DNA from: Oscillospiraceae bacterium
GTDB lineage: Bacteria; Bacillota; Clostridia; Oscillospirales; Oscillospiraceae
Assembly: GCA_016286595.1 (NCBI GenBank)
Contig: JAEETR010000134.1
Coordinates: forward strand, 1-8,959
DNA length: 8,959 nucleotides
Reading direction: 5' to 3'
Program-made: the position numbers and the translations under genes
Notes under the pieces: model-generated
The model's database searches: none
The model's input: only the letters and a program-made list of their open reading frames with translations
What the model was told of the DNA's origin: nothing
In this document: positions 1 to 6,300 of the stretch, in pieces
Layout of the letters: each line of letters begins with the position of its first letter
Position numbering within the stretch: position 1 is the stretch's first letter

Positions 1-578
1 CCCAGGGTCTTGCCGACGACGCGGACCTCGTCCTTGTACAGGAACTTGATAGGCTCCACCAGCTCAAAGTTCAGATCCTCGGGCAGACCGCCCACGTTGT
101 GATGGCTCTTGACAGGGCCTGACTCCAGAATGTCGGGATAGATGGTGCCCTGGGCCAGGAACTCGATGCCGTTGAGCTTCTTGGCCTCCTCGGCAAACAC
201 GTCGATGAATTCCTTGCCGATGATCTTGCGCTTGGCCTCGGGGTCGGCCACGCCGGCCAGCTTGTCCAGGAACCGGTCCACCGCGTCGACGTAAATAAGA
301 TTGGCGCCCAGCTCCTCACGGAACACGCGGATGACCTGCTCGGGCTCTCCCTTGCGGAGGAGGCCGTGGTTCACGTGCACGCACACGAGGTTCTGACCGA
401 TAGCCTTAATCAGCAGCGCGGCCACCACGGAGGAGTCTACGCCGCCGGAGAGGGCCAGCAGCACTTTTTTGTCGCCTATCTGCGCCTTGAGCGCGGCGAG
501 CTGTTCGTCGATGAATTTCTGCGCCAGCTCCGTCGTGGTGATGCGGGCCAGAGATTCGGGTCTTACGTTGTTTTCCAT
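1..578 (-). CDS. guaA: GMP synthase, ATP-pyrophosphatase part (3' end beyond window)
   Basis: This enzyme amidates XMP to GMP using ATP, the last step of guanine nucleotide synthesis in the cytosol. The visible 192 residues carry the PP-loop SGGVDSS (residues 44-50), then HVNHGLLRKGE (68-78), DPEAKRKIIG, QGTIYPDILESG and KSHHNVGGLPEDL, all hallmarks of the GMP synthetase domain. The ATG at 578 is preceded at 8 bases by GGAGG (587-591 on the plus strand), and an in-frame TAA lies just upstream (597-599). The protein therefore starts only about 40 residues before the PP-loop, whereas most bacterial GuaA proteins carry a roughly 190-residue class I glutaminase domain first. The C-terminal dimerisation domain lies off the left edge. 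The gene has its own promoter (652-681) and is divergent from gdhA. Family assignment is secure. That it works as a stand-alone or two-subunit synthetase, as in archaea, is inference. Confidence 0.93.
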   Translation of the reverse strand, partial: MENNVRPESLARITTTELAQKFIDEQLAALKAQIGDKKVLLALSGGVDSSVVAALLIKAIGQNLVCVHVNHGLLRKGEPEQVIRVFREELGANLIYVDAVDRFLDKLAGVADPEAKRKIIGKEFIDVFAEEAKKLNGIEFLAQGTIYPDILESGPVKSHHNVGGLPEDLNFELVEPIKFLYKDEVRVVGKTL

Positions 579-651
579 ATGACGTTCCTCCGTTTTTTAT
601 AGATCATGCCGCCGACGCCGGCCACGGCTCCGCGGCTTTTTTTATGGTGGT

Positions 652-681
652 AGTATAGTCCAAATCGGCGGAAAATGTCAA
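652..681 (-). promoter_or_regulatory. Sigma-A promoter of guaA
   Basis: Read on the minus strand, TTGACA (676-681) and TATACT (652-657) are separated by 18 bases. The predicted start near 645 gives a leader of roughly 65 bases. The leader includes a GC-rich 6-bp hairpin (about 620-635) without a following T-run on this strand. I do not recognise a purine riboswitch in it. Confidence 0.8.
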
Positions 682-698
682 TAAACGGCGGCGGACAT

Positions 699-719
699 AA
701 GAAATTTTTTCAAATTCTT
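699..719. repeat. Imperfect inverted repeat between divergent guaA and gdhA promoters
   Basis: AAGAAATTT (699-707) faces AAATTCTT (712-719) around a 4-base centre; the arms match except for one extra A. It sits between the -35 boxes of the two divergent promoters (676-681 and 743-748), where a shared regulator could bind. The tract is AT-rich, so a chance dyad or an UP-like element is equally possible. Confidence 0.3.
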
Positions 720-742
720 CAGCGCAATATCGTGATAAAGCC

Positions 743-771
743 TTGACATCATAATTCGGGCTTATTATAAT
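743..771 (+). promoter_or_regulatory. Consensus sigma-A promoter of gdhA
   Basis: TTGACA (743-748) and TATAAT (766-771) are exact consensus hexamers with an ideal 17-base spacer, so this should be a very strong promoter. Transcription would start near 778, about 80 bases before the gdhA start codon and only about 8 bases before the leader hairpin at 786. Confidence 0.88.
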
Positions 772-785
772 GCAGTTATTGTAGC

Positions 786-830
786 GGCAAAGGCGTCGCG
801 GAGGCTTCCGGTCGCTCTTTGTCTTTTTTT
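786..830 (+). terminator. Terminator-like hairpin in the gdhA leader (possible attenuator)
   Basis: GGCAAAG (786-792) pairs with CTTTGTC (817-823) over 7 bp with one G-U. GCG (793-795) then pairs with CGC (813-815), with a bulged T, and an inner CGGA/TCCG stem (799-802 with 807-810) closes a GGCT loop. Seven Ts follow directly (824-830), then ATTTT. This has the shape of an intrinsic terminator. It lies between the gdhA promoter and the gdhA ribosome site, and no plus-strand gene upstream needs terminating. It may therefore limit readthrough into gdhA. An alternative role is a 5' stabilising hairpin. Confidence 0.55.
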
Positions 831-858
831 ATTTTATGGAAGGAATGGTTTTTTTACT

Positions 859-2199
859 ATGAAGAACGAGTATATGCTTCAGGTGCTTGAGACCGTCAAG
901 CGCCGCAACGCCGCCGAGCCCGAGTTCGTTCAGGCCGTGACCGAGGTTTTTGAGAGCCTTGAGCCCGTTATCGACGCCCGTCCCGATTTCGTGGAGGCCG
1001 GCATCCTCGAGCGCATCGTGGAGCCCGAGCGGATGGTCACGTTCCGCGTCCCCTGGGTCGACGACAGCGGCAAGGTCCAGGTCAACAGAGGCTTCCGCGT
1101 GCAGTTCAACAGCGCCATCGGCCCCTACAAGGGCGGCATCCGTCTGCACCCCTCCGTTTACAGCGGCATCATAAAGTTCCTGGGCTTTGAGCAGGTATTC
1201 AAGAACAGCCTCACCTCCCTGCCCATGGGCGGCGGCAAGGGCGGCTCCGATTTCGACCCCAAGGGCAAGAGCGACAGAGAGATAATGGCCTTCTGCCAGA
1301 GCTTCATCGCCGAGCTGTACCGCCACATCGGCGCCAACTGCGACGTGCCCGCCGGCGATATCGGCGTGGGCGCCCGGGAGATAGGCTATATGTTCGGCTA
1401 TTATAAGAAGCTCACCGGTCAGTTCGAGGGCGTTCTCACCGGCAAGGGCATCCCCTACGGCGGCTCCCTGGCCCGTACCGAGGCCACCGGCTTCGGCGTG
1501 TGCTACTTCGCCGACGAGATGTTCAAGGCCAACGGCAAGAGCTTCGCCGGTTCCACCGTGGTGATCTCCGGCTCCGGCAACGTGGCCATCTACGCCTGCC
1601 AGAAGGCCACCGCTCTGGGCGGTAAGGTCGTGGCCATGAGCGACTCCAACGGCTACGTGTACGACCCCGAGGGCATCGACCTGGCCGCCATAAAGGACAT
1701 CAAGGAGGTCCGCCGCGCCCGCATCAAGGAGTACGTCAACTATCGTCCCAACGCCAAGTACACCGAGGGCTGCTCCGGCATCTGGACCATCCCCTGCGAC
1801 GTGGCTCTCCCCTGCGCCACCCAGAACGAGATCAATGAGGAGAGCGCCAAGGCTCTCGTCAAGAACGGCTGCTGGGCCGTGGTCGAGGGCGCCAATATGC
1901 CCTCCACCCCCGAGGCCATAGCCACTTATCAGTCCAACGGCCTGCTGTTCGGGCCCGCCAAGGCTGCCAACGCCGGCGGCGTTTCCGTGTCCGGTCTGGA
2001 GATGACCCAGAACTCCATGCGTCTGAGCTGGACCTTCGAGGAGGTCGACGAGCGGCTGCACGGCATCATGAAGAACATCTTCAAGGCCTGCGACGACGCC
2101 GCCAGGACCTACGGCATGGAGGGCAACTATCAGGCCGGCGCCAACATCGCCGGATTCCTGAAGGTGGCCGAGGCCATGAAGGCTCAGGGTTGCGTGTAA
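859..2199 (+). CDS. gdhA: NADP-type glutamate dehydrogenase
   Basis: Cytosolic enzyme that interconverts 2-oxoglutarate plus ammonia and glutamate, here probably in the assimilating direction. The 446-residue length fits the small hexameric class. The substrate-binding and catalytic residues known from Clostridium symbiosum GDH (K89, K113, K125, D165) are matched by K91 (GPYKGGIRLHP), K115, K127 (PMGGGKGGSDFDPKG) and D167 (VPAGDIGVGAREIG). The Rossmann motif SGSGNVA (237-243) and SDSNG (261-265) resemble the NADP-dependent E. coli enzyme rather than the NAD-dependent C. symbiosum form, which has F and P at the equivalent of S239 and S263, so NADP use is inferred. The start is supported by alignment to the family N-terminus. 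Its best ribosome site, GGAAGGA (838-844), is rather far away at 14 bases. A consensus promoter, a leader hairpin and its own terminator make it monocistronic. Confidence 0.96.
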   Translation: MKNEYMLQVLETVKRRNAAEPEFVQAVTEVFESLEPVIDARPDFVEAGILERIVEPERMVTFRVPWVDDSGKVQVNRGFRVQFNSAIGPYKGGIRLHPSVYSGIIKFLGFEQVFKNSLTSLPMGGGKGGSDFDPKGKSDREIMAFCQSFIAELYRHIGANCDVPAGDIGVGAREIGYMFGYYKKLTGQFEGVLTGKGIPYGGSLARTEATGFGVCYFADEMFKANGKSFAGSTVVISGSGNVAIYACQKATALGGKVVAMSDSNGYVYDPEGIDLAAIKDIKEVRRARIKEYVNYRPNAKYTEGCSGIWTIPCDVALPCATQNEINEESAKALVKNGCWAVVEGANMPSTPEAIATYQSNGLLFGPAKAANAGGVSVSGLEMTQNSMRLSWTFEEVDERLHGIMKNIFKACDDAARTYGMEGNYQAGANIAGFLKVAEAMKAQGCV

Positions 2200-2221
2200 T
2201 ACCCGCACTTTCCGATCCGAA

Positions 2222-2253
2222 ACGGGGAGCAGACGCCGTCTGCTCCCCGTTTT
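2222..2253 (+). terminator. Intrinsic terminator of gdhA
   Basis: A perfect 13-bp stem (2222-2234 with 2238-2250, arm ACGGGGAGCAGAC) closes a 3-base loop and runs into TTTT (2250-2253). It begins 22 bases after the gdhA stop. Confidence 0.9.
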
Positions 2254-2308
2254 AATTGATCGTCACCGGATTTTTACCCTTTTCAGGGGATTTTCTCCCC
2301 GTTTATCG

Positions 2309-2337
2309 TTGCAAACCACGGAAGGAAATGGTACACT
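2309..2337 (+). promoter_or_regulatory. Sigma-A promoter of the zinc-ribbon membrane protein gene
   Basis: TTGCAA (2309-2314) and TACACT (2332-2337) are spaced by 17 bases, placing the transcript start near 2343. It lies after the gdhA terminator, so the next gene has its own transcript. Confidence 0.65.
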
Positions 2338-2340
2338 GTC

Positions 2341-2363
2341 CTTACCGGACGTTTCCCGGTAAG
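2341..2363 (+). promoter_or_regulatory. Perfect 8-bp hairpin at the 5' end of the transcript
   Basis: CTTACCGG (2341-2348) and CCGGTAAG (2356-2363) form a perfect inverted repeat around a 7-base loop. It falls at the predicted transcription start and ends 9 bases before the ribosome site. It could cap the mRNA against decay, or act at DNA level as an operator just downstream of the -10 box. Confidence 0.45.
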
Positions 2364-2386
2364 ACTACATATGGAGGAAAGGTGTT

Positions 2387-2926
2387 ATGAAAGTTTGTCC
2401 CAAATGCGGCGCACAGCTTGACGATAACGTTGCTTTCTGCGTAAACTGCGGCACCGCCCTTAACGCGCAGCCCGCTCCCGAGGCACCCGCCGCTCCCGCA
2501 GCGCCCGAGGCCCCTGCGGCTCCCGCCGTCCCCGTGGCTCCCGTAGCTCCCCAGCCCATTCCCGCGGCTCCCGTGTTCGATCCCACCGATCATACCGCCG
2601 AGTTCGATCCCAAGGATATCTCCGACAACAAGGTCGTGGCCATGATAGTCTATCTCATGGGCCCCATCGGCATCATCATCGCCGCCCTGCTGTCCAAGGA
2701 GAGCCCCTACGTCGGCTTCCACGTCCGCAACGAGCTGAAGATCAGCGTGTGCTGCATCCTGGTCGCTCTCGTAATGAGCCTTCTTATCTGGACCATCATC
2801 GTCCCCATCGTGGCCGGCATCGCCCTGCTGGTGCTGGTTGTCATCGACATCATCTGCTTCTTCCAGGTCTGCAAGGGCCAGGCGAAGGAGCCCGCCATCA
2901 TCAAGAACCTCAAGTTCCTCAAGTAA
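2387..2926 (+). CDS. Zinc-ribbon protein with Pro/Ala linker and DUF4870-like membrane domain
   Basis: Function unknown. The 179-residue protein has three parts. First is an N-terminal zinc ribbon with two CxxC pairs (C4/C7 and C18/C21, MKVCPKCGAQ and FCVNCG). Next is a low-complexity Pro/Ala linker (about 28-63) built from repeated PEAP, AAP and PVAP units. Last is a membrane region (about 84-160) with three likely hydrophobic spans and a conserved-looking SKESPYVGFHVRNELKI between the first two. This last segment resembles the DUF4870/Tic20-like family, where a stretch like 'FHxxQ' follows the first span. The ribbon and linker probably face the cytosol. The start is set by GGAGGAAAGG (2373-2382), 4 bases before ATG. 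Own promoter and shared terminator indicate a single-gene transcript. A scaffold or sensor role is only a guess. Confidence 0.85.
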   Translation: MKVCPKCGAQLDDNVAFCVNCGTALNAQPAPEAPAAPAAPEAPAAPAVPVAPVAPQPIPAAPVFDPTDHTAEFDPKDISDNKVVAMIVYLMGPIGIIIAALLSKESPYVGFHVRNELKISVCCILVALVMSLLIWTIIVPIVAGIALLVLVVIDIICFFQVCKGQAKEPAIIKNLKFLK

Positions 2927-2939
2927 TTTCCGATTACAT

Positions 2940-2975
2940 AAAAAGACGTCCCGAGATACTCGGGACGTCTTTTTT
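2940..2975. terminator. Bidirectional terminator between convergent genes
   Basis: A perfect 15-bp stem (2941-2955 with 2959-2973) closes an ATA loop. It has Ts on the plus-strand side (2970-2975) and As at 2940-2944 that give a U-tract on the minus strand. It serves both the zinc-ribbon gene (stop at 2926) and the aldo/keto reductase gene (minus stop at 2988). Confidence 0.92.
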
Positions 2976-2987
2976 GCTTTGATTTGC

Positions 2988-4097
2988 TCACTCCAGCGCT
3001 TCCACGACGGACTGCAGGCGCTCGATGATGTTGATCTTCTGGGGGCACACGCTCTCGCACTGGCCGCAGCCGATGCACTCGCTGGCCATGGCGCCCTCGC
3101 TGGTGGCCCGCTCGTAACGGCGCTTCGCGTTGGCCATGGAGTTGAAGTACAGCAGCTGGTTCATGGCGGTGAAGATATCGGGTATCTTGATGCCCATGGG
3201 GCAGCCGGGCTCGCAGTAGCGGCAGGCGGTGCAGGGGATGGTGGGGATGGCGTTGAAGGCGGCCATAGCGTCGTCGATGACCTTGAGTTCCTCGGCGGTC
3301 ATGGGCTTGACGTCCTTGAGGGTGTTGATGTTGTCCTCAAGCTGCTCGGCGGTGTTCATGCCGGACAGGATGGTCATGATGCCGGGCTGGGATGCCACGA
3401 AATGCATGGCCCAGGAGGCGCAGGAGGCGTCGGGCTTGGCAGCCTTGAATATCTTCGCCACGCTCTCGGGGGGATTTGCGAGGGAGCCGCCCTTGACGGG
3501 CTCCATTACCACCACGGGCTTGCCGAACTTCCGGGCGACCTCAAGGTTCTTGCGGGACTGGACGGACTCGCTCTCCCAGTCGTTGTAGTTTATCTGCAGC
3601 TGGATGAAGTCCACGTCGGGGTGGGCGGTGAGTATCTGCTCCAGCACGTCGGCGGTGTCGTGGAAGGAAAAGCCCATGTTCTTTATCTTTCCCTCCGCCT
3701 TGCGGGCGGCCACGAAGTTCCACAGATCGTAATCGTCAAGTATCTTCAGTCTGTCGGCGCTGAGGCTGTGGAGCAGATAGAAGTCGAAGTAGTCCACGCC
3801 GCTGTGCTCCAGCGACTCGTAGAACATGGCCTCCGCCTCCTCCTTGCTGTTTGCCTTCCAGGCGGGGAGCTTGGTGGCGATGGTGTAGCTGTCACGGGGA
3901 TAGCGCTCCACCAGGGCCTGACGCATGGCGTCCTCGCTGCCGGCATAGGCGCGGGCGGTGTCGAAATAGGTAAAGCCGCTGGCCATGAACTGGTCCACAA
4001 GGGCCTTCACCTTCTCAATGTCGATGGCGCCGGTATCGTCGGTGGGCAGGCGCATGAGGCCGAAGCCCAGTCTGGGTATTCCGTCAAAATTAAGCAT
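2988..4097 (-). CDS. Aldo/keto reductase with C-terminal 2x[4Fe-4S] ferredoxin-like domain
   Basis: Cytosolic oxidoreductase of the aldo/keto reductase superfamily, 369 residues; the substrate is unknown. The N-terminal barrel (about 1-280) starts LGFGLMRLP and holds the family tetrad D46, Y51 (DTARAYAGSE), K76 (ATKLPAW) and H110 (YLLHSLS). The C-terminal part carries two cysteine sets of ferredoxin type, C289/C292/C295/C299 (CTACRYCEPGCP) and C341/C344/C347/C351 (CIGCGQCESVCP). These should bind two [4Fe-4S] clusters and suggest electron exchange with ferredoxin-like partners. This fusion is a known AKR subgroup common in anaerobes. The ATG at 4097 is chosen because AAGGAG lies 7 bases upstream and homology begins at once; a longer open frame reaching 4211 would run through the promoter. 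The gene is transcribed alone from 4129-4159. Confidence 0.93.
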   Translation of the reverse strand: MLNFDGIPRLGFGLMRLPTDDTGAIDIEKVKALVDQFMASGFTYFDTARAYAGSEDAMRQALVERYPRDSYTIATKLPAWKANSKEEAEAMFYESLEHSGVDYFDFYLLHSLSADRLKILDDYDLWNFVAARKAEGKIKNMGFSFHDTADVLEQILTAHPDVDFIQLQINYNDWESESVQSRKNLEVARKFGKPVVVMEPVKGGSLANPPESVAKIFKAAKPDASCASWAMHFVASQPGIMTILSGMNTAEQLEDNINTLKDVKPMTAEELKVIDDAMAAFNAIPTIPCTACRYCEPGCPMGIKIPDIFTAMNQLLYFNSMANAKRRYERATSEGAMASECIGCGQCESVCPQKINIIERLQSVVEALE

Positions 4098-4104
4098 GGT
4101 ACGT

Positions 4105-4110
4105 CTCCTT
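4105..4110 (-). promoter_or_regulatory. Ribosome site deciding the aldo/keto reductase start
   Basis: AAGGAG on the minus strand ends 7 bases before the ATG at 4097. It rules out the in-frame ATG at 4211, which lies upstream of the promoter. Confidence 0.85.
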
Positions 4111-4128
4111 ATGTATTTTGGTGCTTGT

Positions 4129-4159
4129 ATTATAGTACATGGAGCCCCCTCCAAGTCAA
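4129..4159 (-). promoter_or_regulatory. Aldo/keto reductase promoter with 19-bp spacer and internal dyad
   Basis: On the minus strand, TTGACT (4154-4159) and TATAAT (4129-4134) are 19 bases apart, longer than the optimal 17. The spacer contains an inverted repeat, TGGAG-N4-CTCCA (4140-4153). A long spacer holding a dyad is the layout of promoters controlled by MerR-family activators, so activator-dependent expression is possible. The regulator gene is not in this window. Confidence 0.6.
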
Positions 4160-4301
4160 TGGAAAACCGGAAAAAATCGGGTAAATACGTCTGTTTTTCC
4201 TTGACCGCCAACGCTTTTTCGCCGTTTTGCCCGGAGAAGGCGGCAAAAACCGTAACAATTCACCAAAACGTGACATTCTCAAATAATTTACAATTTGTTT
4301 T

Positions 4302-4330
4302 TTGATTTTTCCCGGTTGATACATTATATT
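4302..4330 (+). promoter_or_regulatory. Sigma-A promoter of the Gld-like ABC operon
   Basis: TTGATT (4302-4307) and TATATT (4325-4330) are spaced by 17 bases within an AT-rich tract (about 4255-4335). The predicted transcript start is near 4337, giving a leader of about 90 bases before the TTG start at 4428. The interval 4160-4301, between this promoter and the divergent aldo/keto reductase promoter, holds no gene. Confidence 0.72.
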
Positions 4331-4352
4331 ATTAGTGGTATCATGTGAGGTG

Positions 4353-4399
4353 CTGTTGTCCTTCGTGACACCGACAACGAAACGGCCGCTTCATGCGGC
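4353..4399 (+). promoter_or_regulatory. Structured leader of the ABC operon
   Basis: GTTGTC (4355-4360) can pair with GACAAC (4373-4378), while TTCGT (4362-4366) can pair with ACGAA (4377-4381). The two pairings share bases and exclude each other. A separate 5-bp hairpin GCCGC/GCGGC (4385-4389 with 4395-4399) follows. No T-run follows, so it is not a terminator. I do not recognise a known riboswitch. Confidence 0.3.
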
Positions 4400-4413
4400 T
4401 GACGCTGTAAATC

Positions 4414-4419
4414 GGGAGG
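4414..4419 (+). promoter_or_regulatory. Ribosome site deciding a TTG start
   Basis: GGGAGG ends 8 bases before TTG at 4428. No ATG lies nearby in frame, and the frame open from GTG 4335 would start before the predicted transcript start. Confidence 0.85.
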
Positions 4420-4427
4420 CGATATCT

Positions 4428-5413
<986 letters not shown>

Positions 5414-5417
<4 letters not shown>

Positions 5418-6283
5418 CAGCGATATTCCGCCGTGAGCTCCGCTCCTACTTCTCCTCCATGATCGGCTACGTCTTCGTGGCGGCCGCCGTGGCAGTTATC
5501 GGCTTCTACTTCATGATCCGCAACATGATGGCCGGATATCCCGGCTTCGGCGGCACGGTATCGAGCCTTACGTCTTTCCTGATGATACTTATCCCGCTGC
5601 TGACCATGAAGTCCATGTCCGAGGAGCGCAAAAACAAGACAGACCAGCTTCTCTTCACCTCTCCGGTGAGCATCACCGACATCGTGGTGGGCAAATACCT
5701 GTCCATGCTGCTGGTTTACGCCGTTCCCCTGCTGATAAGCTGTCTGTGCCCCGTGATAATCGCGATATACGGCGCCACCAGCCAGCTGCTGGGCGACTAC
5801 TGCACCATCTTCGCGGTGTTCTGTTTCGGCGCCATGCTCATCTCCATCGGTCTTTTCATCTCCTCCCAGACGGAGAACCAGATAATCGCGGCCATCGTCA
5901 CCTTCATAGTGATACTGCTGCTCGACCTGTGGGAGACCTTCATCAGCATACTCCCCACCTCCGCCGGAGCGTCCTTCGCCGGATGCCTGGTGCTGTGGCT
6001 GGTCGTTGCCATGATCTACTTCCTCTTCTCCAGGGATATCAGCCTGACGCTGATAGTTGCCGCCGTGGGCGGGTTCATCCTCACGGCCATCTATCTTGTG
6101 AAGGCGTCCCTGTATGAGAACATCCTGGTCAAGCTGATGTCCGCGCTGTCCATACTCGGGCCGGTGGACAACTTCGCCAACTACAACGTGTTTGACGTGA
6201 AGGGCATTGTAATGTACTTGTCCATCTCCGCGCTGTTCGTGTTCCTGACCGTACAGGGCGTGCAGAAACGCCGCTGGAGCTGA
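5414..6283 (+). CDS. ABC-2 type permease (GldF-like)
   Basis: Integral membrane partner of the preceding ATPase, 289 residues. Hydrophobic spans are visible at about 17-35, 50-64, 98-119, 131-150, 157-180, 188-205, 211-229 and 263-282. The cytosolic coupling stretch after the second span, MKSMSEERKNKTDQLLFTSP (65-84), is the hallmark of GldF-like permeases, and the C-terminus FLTVQGVQKRRW also fits. Only one permease is present, so the transporter would be a homodimer. AAGGAGG (5398-5404) lies 9 bases before ATG inside the end of the ATPase gene, and the ATGA overlap implies translational coupling. Family membership is clear; the role outside gliding bacteria is not established. Confidence 0.92.
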
Positions 6284-6300
6284 CAGGGAGGTACGAAGCT

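Noticed and set aside
611..643. GC-rich stretch followed by seven Ts on the plus strand inside the guaA leader, looking like a terminator
   Set aside because: The best stem on the plus strand contains an A-C mismatch and is short, and no plus-strand gene upstream needs a terminator.
829..2208. A 459-codon open frame on the minus strand opposite gdhA
   Set aside because: Its product is low-complexity (Gly/Ala/Val/His/Leu-rich), lacks recognisable motifs and is explained by GC-rich third codon positions of gdhA on the other strand.
2286..2300. GGGGA-TTTTC-TCCCC dyad downstream of the gdhA terminator
   Set aside because: Five-bp stem with no proper T-run; it probably arises by chance next to the strong terminator at 2222-2253.
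2838..4184. A 448-codon plus-strand open frame across the zinc-ribbon gene end and the aldo/keto reductase
   Set aside because: It runs through a bidirectional terminator and opposite a protein with an intact catalytic tetrad and eight cluster cysteines; its own product has no recognisable domain.
4098..4211. N-terminal extension of the aldo/keto reductase to ATG 4211
   Set aside because: It spans the promoter and ribosome site of the gene and adds 38 residues ahead of the usual family start.
4225..4248. TTTTGCC / GGCAAAA inverted repeat between the divergent promoters
   Set aside because: Seven bp with a 10-base loop, about 50 bases or more from either promoter, and several competing pairings. 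Not enough to call an operator.
4335..4427. N-terminal extension of the ABC ATPase from GTG 4335
   Set aside because: The GTG lies at or before the predicted transcript start and has no ribosome site, and the extra 31 residues precede the normal ABC N-terminus. TTG 4428 has an ideal GGGAGG.
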